The notes beneath the pieces were generated by a model. It was not told the origin of the DNA and searched no databases. It saw only the letters and a list, made by a program, of their open reading frames with translations. Of a stretch of DNA of 64,000 bases, positions 34,113 through 47,399 are shown piece after piece. This DNA is from Gonocerus acuteangulatus (taxonomy: Eukaryota; Arthropoda; Insecta; Hemiptera; Coreidae). The position numbers were made by a program, and so were the translations under genes. The DNA lies in NCBI GenBank assembly GCA_946811695.1, contig OX328124.1, positions 96,395,304 through 96,459,303 of the forward strand, read 5' to 3'. Numbering within the stretch: the stretch's first letter is position 1; each line of letters begins with the position of its first letter.

Positions 34113-34489
34113 AAAAAAATCAGTCCCGTAACAGGCCACTAGGGCCCAGAGGGGCAGATACTGTAGAGGTATCTGATTCTTGACCATACGGCACACTAGG
34201 GAGATAGTGTGGTCAACACTATGCTCCGGCCGCCTGATTTTCCCCTTGGCTGCTTCGACTGATAGAAGCAGCCATAGATAGACTGATAGAAGGGGGCATT
34301 AGAACCCAAGGTACCCATTATTAATTAAATTAATTAAAGGCTGGGTGAGCCTAGGGACGGCCTGGGACCCCAAATCCAACCCTCGAACGGCAGCACTAGA
34401 AGAAAAAATCCTTAGTGCGCGCTCGGGTTTTGAACCTGGTCCTCCAGTTCATTAGTCGAGTGCTCTACCACTGAGCTAACCTCGCCCCC
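34113..34489 (-). mobile_element. tRNA-Ile-like SINE, full length, 17-bp TSD
   Basis: The minus strand starts GGGGGCGAGGTTAGCTCAG TGGTAGAGCACTCG, then CTAATGA in the anticodon-loop position (anticodon AAT), and a B-box region GGTTCAAAACC. This fits a tRNA-Ile(AAT) ancestor with a damaged anticodon stem. A long body (GGTACCTTGGGT, AATCAGGCGGCCGGAGCATA, GCCCTCTGGGCCCTAG) ends in GGGACTGATT and poly-A. TSD TTCAAACCCCTCTAAAA at 34096-34112 and 34490-34506. Confidence 0.88.
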
Positions 34490-35329
34490 TTCAAACCCCT
34501 CTAAAAGTACTTAAAAATTTGAATATAAAAAAAAAACCTTTCCTAGCGAGTGTTTACGTCCTAAAGGGAGTGTCCATGCAAAATTTTCTGTTAAGTGGTT
34601 TGGGCCGGGGTTGATGGGTCAGCGAGTGAGTGGTATTTGACAAATATATAGTAGATAGTAATGTTCTGCTCCTATTAGATTAATGTTTACTGTAGAAATA
34701 AGCCTTTAAAAAATCGTGAAAAACAGACAGGACTATCACTTGTCATCCTTCCACAGTGAGAACCGTCAATCCAAGTGAACTCCAATTCCAGATGAAAATC
34801 TGAGACATCAATTGTGATAATCTCCGAAAATTGTGTTAATTTGACATGGAATGAACGAGCTCATTAATAATACAATTCTAAAAAAAAAAAAAAAAGATAT
34901 AAAAAAATAAGGACTAAACTTAAAAATATATAAATACAGAAAGAAGAGTAATTGCCCCAGTAAGGCATCCTGGCCAGTAGAAATGACACCGAGGGCAAAC
35001 AATTATGGTTCCCGTTAGGCCTTAGTAGAAGTGCCGACAGCAATAGACTCGAAATGGCTGGTGGTCATAGATTCCGTTGGTATCTATAGGATAGCGTTCC
35101 TCCAATAGGGGGGCTGCATTCTTGGGGAAGAATTTAAAAAGAATTAGTTGAGAAAGTCCACCAAGCAAGTTAAGGCATTCACTTCCTCCTCGCTATGAAT
35201 TAGAACCAGATGAAGAATATACATGGAGTAACTTTGAAAATATCTTCTTGTTCAGATCATTTATTGTCACTGATATTAATTCATAACTATTATGATTATT
35301 AATGAGATGCAGACAGTTATCCGCGGAGG

Positions 35330-35425
35330 TGATAAGAATTCAAGGAATGGTTGGGTTTTGGCCATCACAGAGAAAACGCCAGATTTTCAGAAAATTCTAT
35401 ATTTCGAACGTTTTGACCTGCTCAA
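35330..35425 (-). mobile_element. Penelope-type terminal repeat remnant
   Basis: GAGGTGATAAGAATTCAAGG, then GGTTGGGTTTTGG and AACGTTTTGACC match the 7.3-kb and 56.2-kb ends, heavily mutated. Confidence 0.4.
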
Positions 35426-35620
35426 CTAAAGAATAAATATACAAAATTACAAAATACAATATAAAATACAAATAAAATAAAATGGTCAGGTAAGGTAGCT
35501 GGTCATAAATACATTCTTTTTTTTTTTTTATTATTATTTTTTTTTTTTTTTTTTTTTTTTTTCTTAAGGCAAATTCAACCACACGGGTCATTGTTGCCTT
35601 CTGAAATTTAAAGCCTTAAA

Positions 35621-35624
35621 TGAT

Positions 35625-35681
<57 letters not shown>
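35621..35681. repeat. (TA)n
   Basis: TA tract near the 3' side of the LINE fragment at 35.8 kb. Similar tracts are at 5919-5963, 6659-6734, 22179-22220, 39868-39939, 41315-41400 and 49457-49516. Confidence 0.95.
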
Positions 35682-35683
<2 letters not shown>

Positions 35684-35811
35684 AAAAATAGTTGTTGAAA
35701 GCAAAATACAGTAATATTGAAACTAATGATCTGAAATGTTTTATATTTTAATATTTAAATTATTATTATTATTTTTTTGTTGTAAATAATGCTTATTATA
35801 TTTTATTAAAT

Positions 35812-36200
35812 AGCTCAGTGGCTCTCAAAAAACGCTCTCTGGATTGATTCATGGTCGTCTCCAAGTATATCACAGAGAGGACCATGAATGTCCATTTGGT
35901 TCCGAGCGGATTCGTAGGCTCTGCATTCAGTAAAAATGTGTTTGATAGTAAGATATTCGCCACAAGCTCTGCATTCAGGCCTTAATTCTTTTTTAAATAA
36001 ATATGCATGAGTGAGATTAGTATGTCCAATTCTAATCCTCGACAGAACCACCTCATCTCGCCTAGTGTCTTGCGATGAGGTTTCCATGCCGAGGTTGTGG
36101 ATTTAATCTCCCTCAACTTATTTTCTCTATTTTGGAACCATTCATATTGCCACTTTGAGAAAATATGGTATTTTAGATGTGCCACAGCATCTGACACATT
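35812..36200 (-). pseudogene. LINE (I/Jockey-like) ORF2 C-terminus with one frameshift
   Basis: Two overlapping frames together give AHLKYHIFSKWQYEWFQNRE, then DEVVLSRIRIGHTNLTHAYL, then CRACGEYLTIKHIFTEC and ESARNQMDI. This is the RNase H end plus the CxxC-H-C knuckle typical of I/Jockey ORF2 C-termini. A frameshift lies near 36090. It belongs to a different subfamily from the 23.3-kb copy because the knuckle differs (CRACG against CNICN). Confidence 0.82.
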
Positions 36201-37582
36201 TTCATTTTTTGTTTGTTTTAATAAGAGTGTAAATTTGATGTTTTAAAGTCTTAAGGACGATAAAAAAAAAAAAAAAAATTAAAAATATCAATGACGAGAA
36301 TAATACTATTAAAAAATAAATACGTTTTAATAATAATTAGGAAAACAGTGAAAAACGTTACAAGAAGTTATTGCAGGAAAACCATAAATGAACTACTTAT
36401 TATAATATAACCATTTGCCGAGGTGTATTTTACTTTTCTTTTATTTTATTTTTAAATTAGCAATACTGTATTAATATAGTATCCGTCTACTTTTAAATAT
36501 ATCAGTCACGTCATGCGGTAATATCGAGTGAAACCTTCACTGACAGTCAGAAAATATATTTTTTTATAGTGTGGCCTGCGTAGCAAATATACATCTGCGT
36601 TGTCAGCTATTGTCTTCGAGAATTCGCAGGTTATGACATTTATTTAGTACCTTAGATTTTCCTAGGTAGACCTAGGTAGAAAAAGTCAGATTTTAATCTG
36701 ATCAATATAACACATCACTGTGATGAATGTGAGTGTCAATTATAAGGGAACTCATTGCGGGAAAAAGATGGAAAATTAAGTACATCGCTCCAGTCTGAAA
36801 TGAAAATGTGTCACTCTTACCTATGTAGGGGCCTTAGGATTAAGACAGGAAGGATGACATGAGTGTCTTCTGGTGTACATGCTCTGAAGCTAGGTACATA
36901 CAGTTTTGATGGTTGATAAAGAGATATTAGCCATATCTTTCACAGTCTTAACTACGACGGTGTGAATAAAACCGATTTTTGAGTTGTAGTCACTTTAGAA
37001 ATAGTAGTGCGATATGATCAAGTGATTTATAATAAGCCATCTAAATTCTTGAAAAAATCAATGTGAAAAGCAAATATCAACTTGTCTTACAACGATTTAA
37101 AAAAACATAAAAGAAAACTTACAATTTGAAAGTGTTAAATGTTCAACCCTGTCAAATAAGGACGAAGGTAGTTGCGCAGATAAATAACCCATACGGACAA
37201 GGTCCTGGCTGATCTGTGTTTATTTTGCCGTCACTTGGAGCCTTGAAGGTCGTGAGGGACTACTTCTTATTTCATTCAGCAGAAAGGATATTTATAGAGA
37301 GAAGATAGCATTGGATCGAGTCCAGGATAAAGAGAAGAGCAAGTGAAGCACAAATAAATTCCCGTGGGAAGTCGGGCTTATTTCGGGCGGGGGATTCGCT
37401 GCCCATACTAAATACTCGAGATTACCGTTTCTACTTGATGGTGTGAAAAGGTTGAACATCCTCTGAGAGGGCATTGAGAACCGCACACAGACCATTGGGC
37501 AGAAAAATGAGGATGAAGCAGCCTGGAAATGAACTGAGCCGAGGGCAATCTATCGTCCCTATCTTGAAAAGGTCAGTATCCC
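36201..37582. other. no recognised gene
   Basis: AT-rich intron. 37260-37560 is GC-richer with frames on both strands but no nameable domain. Confidence 0.5.
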
Positions 37583-37915
37583 TTGTAACTACTGGGTGCC
37601 AAAAAAAAAGAGGGTCATCCGTTGGCCACATAATTTTCAATGCGAGATCAGAAAAAATAACCCCCATATTGGCCCCCGAAAACTTGTCCTTGAAATGTAA
37701 TTCGGGGTGAATTTTTTTATTGCATATTTCGAATCTACGAGTCATGAGGGGGAAAAAAACGTAAACGCCACCTAGGTCAGAAATGACTCTTTATGGTCAA
37801 AATGACCATTAACAACGTATACGTGGGCAAAAGTATAACATTTCAAAGTTGACGGGGGTCAATACGGTGATCCCACATCTGGCCAACGGATGACCATTTT
37901 TTTTGTGACACCCTG
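37583..37915. mobile_element. short TIR element, ACAGGGTGTCAC-like ends
   Basis: Left CTGGGTGCCAAAAAAAAAGA and GGTCATCCGTTGGCCA. The inverse at 37875-37915 reads TGGCCAACGGATGACC...GTGACACCCTG. No ORF between. Confidence 0.6.
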
Positions 37916-38264
37916 TACATATAATACATTATTAGCGAATGTCAAGATCCTATCATAATTACTATTTATGTACGCAATGATATAACTTTTTAATTTTTCT
38001 CATAAAAGAAATGTCTTGATTCTTTAAGACGAAAAAACCAAACAAAAAAAGCCATATTGTATAATTATTATGCCACTAATTATTATGTGATTCCCACCAA
38101 TACATTTCTAATATCTATCACAAAATATGGGTGAACAACTAATGATTGCAACGAGTGTATGGCTCTTTGGCTTATGGTGATGATAAATAAAGGTTTTGCC
38201 AGTCTTATACGAGTTGAGACAAAATAATATTGTCTTCATAAATAAATAAATGTATACCTATATG

Positions 38265-38610
38265 TGTAAAATTTTCAAAAATGTTTTATTTAATGCTCAA
38301 CGTTTTCGGAGACAGACCTACTTCCAATGACCTTGGAAAGGACATTTTTAGCCGTCCCGTGCCTCGTTTGTGAGCCATGGTGTCAATCCAGCTACAGCTT
38401 GACCAGCTTCAATCATTGTAGGAATTCCTGGATGTTGAAAATTGATGTACATACTATGTACATCAATTTTTAACATCCAGGAATTCCTACAATGATTGAA
38501 GCTATAGGTACTACAAAGTGATGAAAAAAGGCCAAAAATTTCACAGATGTTTTATTTCATGCAGAACGTTTCAGGGACATAGGCCAATTTCCAATCTCCA
38601 TATTAAGGCC
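38265..38610. mobile_element. inverted repeat-bearing Penelope-like terminal units
   Basis: A 47-bp near-perfect palindrome (38414-38508; CAATCATTGTAGGAATTCC and its inverse, one mismatch) lies between two related units. Their minus strands read CCGAAAACGTTGAGCAT and CTGAAACGTTCTGCATG, each followed by AAATAAAAC. Confidence 0.5.
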
Positions 38611-38937
38611 CTTATTCAGTCGAACTTCCTAGTCCTAGGAGGTCCTCGAGCCTAGCTGAATAGGGACCTTAGCATAGAAAATGAAAATGGGGCTAATTCG
38701 CCGGTAACATTCAGGATGAAGTAAAACATATGTGGAAATTTTGATATGTTTTCATCAAAACGAACATCAATTTCTACCATCCAGCAATTCCTAAATTATA
38801 ATGTATTAAGGGTTTACTTAAGAAACTGGCATAGAATACCATCTCGTGAAGAAGAGGATTAATTGAAGTGGATAAAAAAAAATATCAATTTGTACTCGTT
38901 TTGAAAGAAGAGAGGAAGAGACAGAGAGAAAAGGAAT

Positions 38938-38967
<30 letters not shown>
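38938..38967. repeat. (GATA)n
   Basis: Seven GATA units. Confidence 0.95.
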
Positions 38968-38968
<1 letters not shown>

Positions 38969-39620
38969 GGAGAGGGGCAGAGATCGAGGGGGAGGGAGAG
39001 AGAGATCGATTTTTTAAACAGTGCTTCAGTAACCTGACTTGGTAAATGGTATTGCATGAAGATTTTTATTAATCAAATAGCAAGTAGATAAAAACACGTC
39101 ACCCTGAAAAATATATTGAGCGAATAAGTCAATTTTGTATTGAATAAAATATCATAGGAAATAAGTATACAGCCTTCAGCACTCCCTAGTAACGGTTAGT
39201 GGGTGCTAGAGTATAGACAATGCCGGAGGTAGGAGTACGCTAACGGGTCCGTCCTGTCCCTGTAACGGCTGACGTCAAATATCCTGACATTGAGGGAGGC
39301 ACTCGTCACCGCACAGTCTTCTAGCCTCGAGGAAAAACGAGGGAGGGTGTCTAACAATAGATTAGAATAGATATCACCAACGGTAAACGGCACTCAAACA
39401 ATTCGACTAAACGGTGAGTAAAAAACCCCGAAAAAAAACCTAGTCATTTCAGAATTCACGCGTCTGAAACCAAATCGAATTAACTATTCTGATAATTTTT
39501 TTAATTGAGACGGATAGGAGAGAATGGCTGTTTTTTGCGGAGCTAGTTAAAATTTTCAAGTACCTATGATGAAATAGAGTCTCAATAAAACCTCCAGAAA
39601 GTTTAGACGGAGCTAAACTC

Positions 39621-39907
39621 AAAAAGTCCGACTCGCAGGAACTGCCTCATCTTAGCGCGGTTCCGTTCTTATCCCTAGTCTAATTTCGAAAGATTAAAAT
39701 AGAAGCAGTTATTATTTTGTTGAGAGGAGATCGTTGACCGTTGAGGATGCAAGGTAGGGATTGTCCGGGTTAGGTCACTGCTACTTAATAATACATACCC
39801 CATATGTGTATGTATGTGGGCATATATATGTACATATGTGTGCGTGTATATGTATATGTGTATATGCATATATATAAATATATATATATATATATATTAT
39901 ATATGTA

Positions 39908-39946
<39 letters not shown>

Positions 39947-41310
39947 GTTAGGTATATTTACATAGATATGTGCATATATTAGTGTTAAATATGTCCTACT
40001 TTTATTTACAGCCCTGATGAAGGCTTGAAGTTCAAGGCGAAACGTCGGCACAATAAAACCATTTTTACGATAAAATGTAGTTTTATTAAGTAGCAGTGAT
40101 CGAACCCTGCCAGTTATATTTTGGTTCCACCAGTCTTGAAAGGTAGGATTAACAATGTTACCTGGAAGGGTCGGCAACACTAGAAACCGTCCCGCTAGTT
40201 ACAAGGTCTTGGAATCTTGGAACTCTATATTTCTAACAATAAATTGTTTTTGTTATTTTACTTAACCTGTTTTATTTTCGAATACATTATCCAACTATAA
40301 GCAATTAAAAAATAACAAGGAATAAAATACAGACAAAAAGAACACTTCGAATAAGCGAAATCAATTACTTTAAAGTTTTAAGCTCTTATTTCTCCGATTG
40401 ACATCGCCTAATCAAAACTTTCATTGGAACCTTTTATGTAGAGCATTTAATAAGCTTTCTAATGGTATTCTTCCGTTTATCAAAATTCTCAACAGTTTTC
40501 GAGATATTAATGAAAGTTCCCAAAATTTATATTATTTCTAGCAACAGAAAATTGGCCTCATTTTTCATATCCTGTTTTACACACAACATTTTCGCAACAT
40601 AAGAAATTACAAAAATAAAAAGCAATAAAAAACGAAGGGAAAGAGACAAAAATTACAACAAGAACGACAAAAATCCGTTCATAAGAACAAAACAGACGTA
40701 TTTGAAGTTTTAAGCACTTATTTCTCCGATTGACATAACCTAATCAAAAATAGTTTTAGAATCTTTTTTGTAGAGAATTTAGTAAGCTTTCAAATAGTTT
40801 CTATCCACTTACCACGATTTCCCAACCGTATTCGAGATATTAATGAAAGTATACGAACTTCCCAAAACTTTTCATGTCTGTTCATAAAATATTTTATTCT
40901 AACCCTTCCTTAACTCCAAACGTAACAAAACTTTCAACATATTAGTTTTAATGAAAGTAGAACATGCAGATAAAGTTTCAACTGTATCCCGTAATTCTAA
41001 GTACCCAAACCAAAAACGGTATTCAAAAACTATTTTTCCAATTTTCTCGAAAACGGTTAAAGCGATCGCCTTTAAAATGGTTTCATTCGTTTTCCTAGCC
41101 CAGGATTAATATAAAACGAGTACTTACAAGCTTATGAACTCAAAAACGTAAGCGTTACGATTTTTTTTGCGCGAATTTCGCCCCAAACGCCATCTTCCAG
41201 TAGGCGGATTTTGCTGGTTAACGAACTTGACCTTTCAAATTGGACGAAGGATTTTTGTACCAAATTTCGTCAAAATCGGACCATTCGTCTTCTATCTAGA
41301 GAGCGAACAG

Positions 41311-41401
<91 letters not shown>

Positions 41402-41541
41402 AATTTGAACCACCGTTATTTTCGGTCTCTAGGGGCTCTGAAACGCGAAATGTTCTAGTCGGCACTTCCGGATTGTTTCATTGTATCAACCCTATAAGCG
41501 GGGTTCCTCCCTATGGGGGAGGGAGGAACCGCGCTAAAACT
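39621..41541 (+). mobile_element. Helentron/HINE-like element, copy 2
   Basis: Same ends as copy 1 (AAAAAGTCCGACTCGCAGG, TTAGCGCGGTTCC near 39655, GGAACCGCGCTAAAA at 41526-41540). About 1.3 kb of the interior matches copy 1, including the second duplication unit and (TA)n tracts at 41315-41400. A Penelope-type unit is inserted at 39748-40110. Confidence 0.72.
40010..40110 (+). mobile_element. Penelope-type terminal repeat with hammerhead-like core
   Basis: CAGCC, CTGATGA, a CTTGAA/TTCAAG hairpin and GAAACGTCGGC at 40013-40053. It continues AATAAAACC...TTTTATTAAGTAGCAG and GATCGAACCC. The opposite end of the same family lies inverted at 39749-39786, with a TA/TG-rich tract between. It interrupts a Helentron-like element. 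Confidence 0.65.
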
Positions 41542-43140
41542 AGCACAAATCCTGGATGTCGAATTAAGAAGTTTCGTTAATGACAATTCATTTCACATAC
41601 GTCATAGAACAGGGCTCAAAAACGAATTATAGAATATTATGATTTTATCAGGTTTGAAATTGCTAAATTTAGACATTATCAATATTTACCCAAATGTACT
41701 GGCGGATTTAGCAATAAACATTACAAATAACAATTGACAAACAATTATAAATCATAAGAAAATAAAAGATACGAACATTTTTATTGATGGAATAAGAGTT
41801 CGTACGAAGGATGGGTATTTTAAATTTGACTATAAGATTTAAAAAGAAAATTTCGGAGTGCATAATAAATGCAATTCATGAGAGAATTCATTATGAATAT
41901 TTAAGAGGCCATAATTTGTCAATTTGTCGTAAAGATTTGTGTTGTACAACCATCGATTAAAAAACTAGTCGCATATTTAAAAGACGTTGCGATTAAACTA
42001 CATATTGTAAATATGCAACTCAATTTATTTGGTCTACTCTTGTGAAAGTATTTATTGAATGCACATGGTTAGTAGGGTGTAGAAGAATATTTTGTGTATG
42101 TAAATGGGTGTAGTGTATATGTTATAATGCAACACTTTGGTGAATACACTATCGATTTTAATCAGCTGATTGAAAACGGCCATTTTCATTTTATTAGTTC
42201 AGACGTGGCATTGTCTTCTTAAATGGGATGTGCTTACTTAAGTTGCTCCTGACTCTTCATTGACCCAAAACATGTAGAGAGTTCAATAAAATAAATTAAT
42301 GAAATCTTTTTATAAGACATGACCTCCTGCAGTTTTTAAAATACTTTGTTTGGGTTTAGGAGTATAATTGATAAAAGGATGCAACTGACTTAATAGTTAA
42401 AACGAAACTAAACAAAATGGAAGTAAGCAGTCCATTCCCTCGAAACGAAAACAAAACAAAATAAAGTTTGGCATCAAACGGCCATCAGTATGGGTGATAC
42501 TGATTTTCAATAACGATGCAGCATAAATACACATGGCCTTGTTAGACGCTCGTGGATACTTTCTTGCTCTCAAGAAATTTTCATAAAGCATAAGAAAATA
42601 AGTCTAGTTTAATATCAATAATTTATTTAAATTACCCATGAAACAAATCCTATTCATTATCAATTTTTATAACTGATGATCATTGTTGTTTGTAACTGGT
42701 TCGAAGTATAATGTACTCCATTATTTCTTTAAATTTTACTTTTTCGCCATTTGTTGATAAAACTGTATATTTTTCCTTAATCCACTTCATTATTAAGGCA
42801 AATGTCAACATTATTTATCTCATACACCAAATAAAATCATAAATCACAAATCATAAAATTAAGTAAGACTTAATTGAAATTGATTAACATGCTATAAATA
42901 TCAGAAGCTGCCTCCCCGGAAGAGTGTGCAAGCGAATATTACAACTCCTACCTGTATAGGAATTAATTAATACACAGGAAGTCAATTATTGATGTGGTTC
43001 AACGCTTCTAAATGTTGTGGTCAATTGAGCGACAGGTAATGAAGGCACATACAGAATCCGGATATAACTTAATGAATAATAATAAGCTGGAGTAGTCACT
43101 TAGAAAGAAAGGATATGTATATAAATATATAAATTCTTAT
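41542..43140. other. no recognised gene
   Basis: AT-rich intron apart from the class B remnant at 42.2 kb. Confidence 0.55.
42185..42300 (+). mobile_element. decayed class B Penelope-type terminal repeat
   Basis: CTCCTGACTCTTC...AAAACATGTAGAGAG, then TCAATAAAATAAAT. CTC/GAG can pair as stem I, but the core is broken. Confidence 0.35.
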
Positions 43141-43455
43141 AAATCTGTTCCCCGGAGATAAAGGACACCCTGTCCATTTTTTTTTATTAAATTGACGTAA
43201 TCACATGTTCTTAATGTGGATTTTTTTATCCCTATGATGGTGTAGGGCACAATTTCCTGTTCCCATAAATAACGAAGATGATCAGGTCGGTTTTCATTAG
43301 AGGTAAACCTTTCGGAGAACTTGGTTCTGTTTGACTATGATCGATGCAATTACCTATCAATTCCAATAAAAATGTGAACAATTTTCTTAAAACTGTTTCT
43401 ATAAGTAACGATGAAACAAATTTTAGCGTCCTTTACCTCTGGGGCACAGAAATTT
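43141..43455. mobile_element. short TIR element with imperfect 30-bp ends
   Basis: AAATCTGTTCCCCGGAGATA, then AAGGACACC, pairs with GCGTCCTTTACCTCTGGGGC, then ACAGAAATTT. Confidence 0.5.
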
Positions 43456-45044
43456 AGGCAAATGTAAAAAGGAGCAGCATGGAGGGGGGGGGTGTTCATT
43501 TTCAGCTTATACATTTTAAGGTTTTGGATAGTTACTTGAATTTTTTATAGGACCACGTATTATTTACGTAATTTTTTGGGTCCTCTGTTTTTATTAATAT
43601 GGCATTTAAGGTTTCTATGAGGGTACATGTGCGTATGTGTGCTGGGGATGTGTGCTTACGTTGTGTAAATTTGGATAGAACGTAAAACATTATTTAACCG
43701 CTAAAAACATTATTTAAACCTACTTGATAAATGTCTTTGCTCGAATAATCTTAAAAAATGCGGAGGTTAATCCTCACACAACAATCCTTTCCGTCCAAAG
43801 ACTGTCTTGGAACAATATTAAACCAGCCGAAATAAGTTAATTATTGAAAATATTAGAATTAGTAATGTGATTACCAGTGTTGTAAATTTCCAATAATCAA
43901 TTCGTAAACGGTTAAAATTGGAGAAAATGCAAAAGCAACAAAAGCTGTCATTAATAAAAGGAGGGGGGATATTTATCATTGAATTGATAAGGCGCTTATA
44001 AAATAAGTTTATAATTAAAGTCAAAATCGTTGGCCCTATTTTTGAGAAACTAACATGGCCCATATTAATCTGAAGCCAGACTACGTTATTGTCATATAAG
44101 ACTCAGAGAAAATAATGTTATTAGAATGAAAATGTATTAAACCACTGTACAATATACAGAGTGCTATAAGGCGTCAGTCACTGGATTTTTCTAAAACCTA
44201 AAATATGCTTTAGCTCCCTTGGATACGTTACCTCGCTGAGTGTAATTGGCAACGCACTCAAACGTAAAACAAGAGGATAGGTGAACATAATCATGCCTGG
44301 AGATGTTCTAACAAAAAAATATGATTATGATCATCTTCGTAAGAACTCTTGTTCTCTTCATTTTTATCACATACACACAGACAAGCACAAACTCCTTTGA
44401 AATGCTTTAAGGGGTTAGGTCCCCCATTAAGTATTACCTTATATTAACGATGTAAACAACGCACTTAACCGCAGTGTCAATACTCTCATTCCACTAACCG
44501 TATTTAGCACTACCTCAACAGTGGCTTGATAATGACGTACTTATGTCGAAAGCGATCACCCACAGTACTCCAACCAATGCCACTGATGCTGCGGCTGTCG
44601 CCACCAAAAGGTATGGGAATCATTTGAAATACTCTAATTTTCTACCCTTTGAGATAATAAGGAGGTTTACAGCCTTAAGTGCAGAGAGAGAACCTTCCAA
44701 TCTACTGGCCTAAGAGCACCAGATCCCCGGTCATCATAAAGTATCCGGTGGCCATTGAACAAGATTCGACTCAGGGGTTTCGACACCCTCCAGGAGCCCT
44801 ATGAATTGTCAGAACCTACTTTCGACACCCCTTCATTATCTCCTTCCATTCACCAGTCTAATCAGCCTACATTTCCAGTCAACGTTCTTCTATGCTGTGT
44901 ATTCAACATCAAAGCAGAGGGTTATATCTATACATATGTTCGCAACGATGTACTTTCGGCACTCACAAACGTGCCAAATTAAGAAAAGCATTAATATTTA
45001 ATTTATCTTATCAGATTAAGGCAGTCAAATCTTTCTACCATACA
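43456..45044. other. no recognised gene
   Basis: A GC-richer patch (44500-44960) has three overlapping plus frames with no family resemblance and no clear splice context. Confidence 0.45.
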
Positions 45045-45330
45045 AGTTTCATGGGGATATATAAGGGGGGGGGCTGTGGGGGCTGCAGCCCCCCCCCCCA
45101 AATGTTTATTTGATGGTAAAAATTTGTCATAAAAACCTTAAAAATAAATTAAATAAGATCACTTATTTAATAAAAAATAGCTTTTTTTAGGCGTAATACC
45201 GTTTTAGTTGCCTAAAACTATTCCAAGTTCTAAATTTTTCATATTCCATACCCCGGAAATGGTCTCAGTCCCCCCCCCCGAAATTTTCCAAGCCCCTCCC
45301 GAAATTATTTCCTATATACGTCCATGACAA
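45045..45330. mobile_element. possible MITE with G/C-run ends
   Basis: TTCATGGGGATATATAAGGG and the inverse TTTCCTATATACGTCCATGA bound runs of G and C (GGGGGCTGCAGCCCCCC). The ends are imperfect. Confidence 0.4.
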
Positions 45331-45771
45331 GTTTAATCTTCCCATTCTAAAACAGAAATCACAAGGACATTGAGGCAATGAGCTAAGCCTGTGCAACTAA
45401 TAAAAATTATAACCCTTTTTTTTCCTTTCCAATATACTGTTTATTTTTTCAGCAGTATCCATTTACTACACACTATTTCTGCTCCTGAAAAAGTCAAGAC
45501 TGTAATCCAGGCGAAATATCGCTGGAAAAATAAGCCGGATAGCGAGAAGAAATTAAGACCCAGGATTAAAACATAACATAAACTTCTAGCAGTAATCTTA
45601 ATTTTTTTTTATAACTTTTTATGGTTTAATCTGCAAAGATTACAATTATAAATACAGTTTTAAAAGAACCCGTTATACTGAGTTTCTTCCGAGATGTATT
45701 AACTATAATATTGAAAAAAAAATCATTTAATTTCTGAATTATGACTGATTTTAAATATTAGTGCTTTCTTT

Positions 45772-45860
45772 TACGGCGTATCTGCTTGTATGTCCCTTAC
45801 GGCTAGACTATATACAAGGTTTAAAGTTTGAAACAGCCGTGGTGGACAATAGAATTTTTT
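45772..45860 (-). mobile_element. degenerate stem-loop SINE tail
   Basis: The minus strand reads TAGCCGTAAGGGACATACAA, then GATACGCCGTAAAA, like the shared 3' tail. The first hairpin arm has decayed. Confidence 0.4.
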
Positions 45861-45872
45861 CAGTGACCCTAA

Positions 45873-46605
45873 GGGTAGGCGCATAGTGAAGAGGTAGAGG
45901 TAGAGGTAGAGGGAAGAGGTAGAGGTAGAGGTACCTCTATGTAACACAAAGACATTGTTTGTAATGTGGGCTCGCATAGTGAAGAGATATAGGTAGAGGT
46001 GTACCGCGCGGGCCCCCTGGAGGTCTTTCCCGCCCGCTTTTAAAGACAAAATTGTTTGTCTTTTCGAGCGGTCTAAAGCGCGTCTATGACGTTGCTTCTC
46101 CGTGATTGGTTCTTTCAAGTCCACTACTATCCCATTCCACCCTCTGCTGCACGTGTGGTCGTTTGTATAGTATTTTCACTCTAGAAAATTTGAGATTAGT
46201 ATTTTAGGATTGTGAATAACTATAACGGTAGTGAAATGAATGAAGATTTAATTATCGCGGTGCATTAATTATCCACCATTTACGCGCTGTCGGCATGTTA
46301 TCACTATCTTCGCTACTTTCACTTAATATTGTAAAAAAATAAACTATACTAACCTCTCTTCTTGCAACACAGTTGAAGACTCACTCTCAAATCATGTGAA
46401 ACTGGGAAAGCAGCGCGGTATCCCTCTTCACTATGCGACCCTCCCTCTATCTTTATATAACTTTCGTTAGGTATGTAGACATTGTATTACACTTTCGTGT
46501 GGATCACTTTATGTGGTTTCATGACACTTGGACACACCGGACCTCCACCCCTCCCTCTATCTTTGTCTCTACCTCTACCTCTACCTCTTCACCATGGGCC
46601 TACCC
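45873..46605. mobile_element. PIF/Harbinger-like element with a nested relative
   Basis: TIRs GGGTAGGCGCATAGTGAAGA and the inverse (TCTTCACCATGGGCCTACCC), with GAGGTA-type repeats next to them. TAA flanks on both sides (45870-45872 and 46606-46608), as in PIF/Harbinger TWA duplications. A second TIR pair (GGGCTCGCATAGTGAAGAG at 45968 and its inverse ending near 46442) lies inside. Confidence 0.65.
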
Positions 46606-47399
46606 TAACTCGACCTGATTCAAGCGAGGTTCGAATCAATAGAAAGATTGGCTTTATCCCTGATTGACAGATATTTTGGCGATATTGAATAAACTATTCA
46701 ACGGCTGTTTACAGATGTCTTCCCGAGGTATTTCGAATGTAATTCAATTCCTGCAAGCGTTTAGTTGCACATATCAGAGGAGAGTTCCTTTCTCTCAAAA
46801 CTGCACGAGGAGAACGCAGTTAAAAACAACAAAAACAGACACTCATTTGAGAGATACAAAGTTTCTTGAGAAACACTCGGTACACAAGAAAGCACGGCAA
46901 ACCGGTAAAGGCTGTCTTATCTTTCTACATCTGTAGTGTTTCCACACTAAAACAGAAATCACTAGGAGGAGATTGATGGCAATCAGCTGAACCGATTTCG
47001 TCAGAAGGAGTAACATGCAACATGTAGGTGGAAATATGTTCGGCTCCTACGTTCTAAATCTGATGTTGGACCTGATTACAGACCCTAGTGGGTGTGGGAT
47101 AAAACCTCATTTATACCTCAAGGAAATACATATGTTGCAAGAATCGTGAAAACTCTCCGCAATATTATTGATTATCAGTTTCTTTATTAGTTAGTATTTA
47201 TTTTAATTGAAAAACCTTATCGAAACTGCCATCAGACCAGATTCCTTCATTTTCATAGATACCACAAACGACATACTACCACATTGACATTAGAATTACA
47301 TAAATAATAACTAACAATATTAGTCAATCAATTAAAGAACACTGAATTGGCTTTCAATATAGAACTTGAATTGATATTCAGCCAGTAAATGAATCACAA

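Noticed and set aside
44755..45113. Three overlapping plus-strand proteins
   Set aside because: The frames overlap in one GC-richer patch, none is recognisable, and one runs into the G/C-run element.
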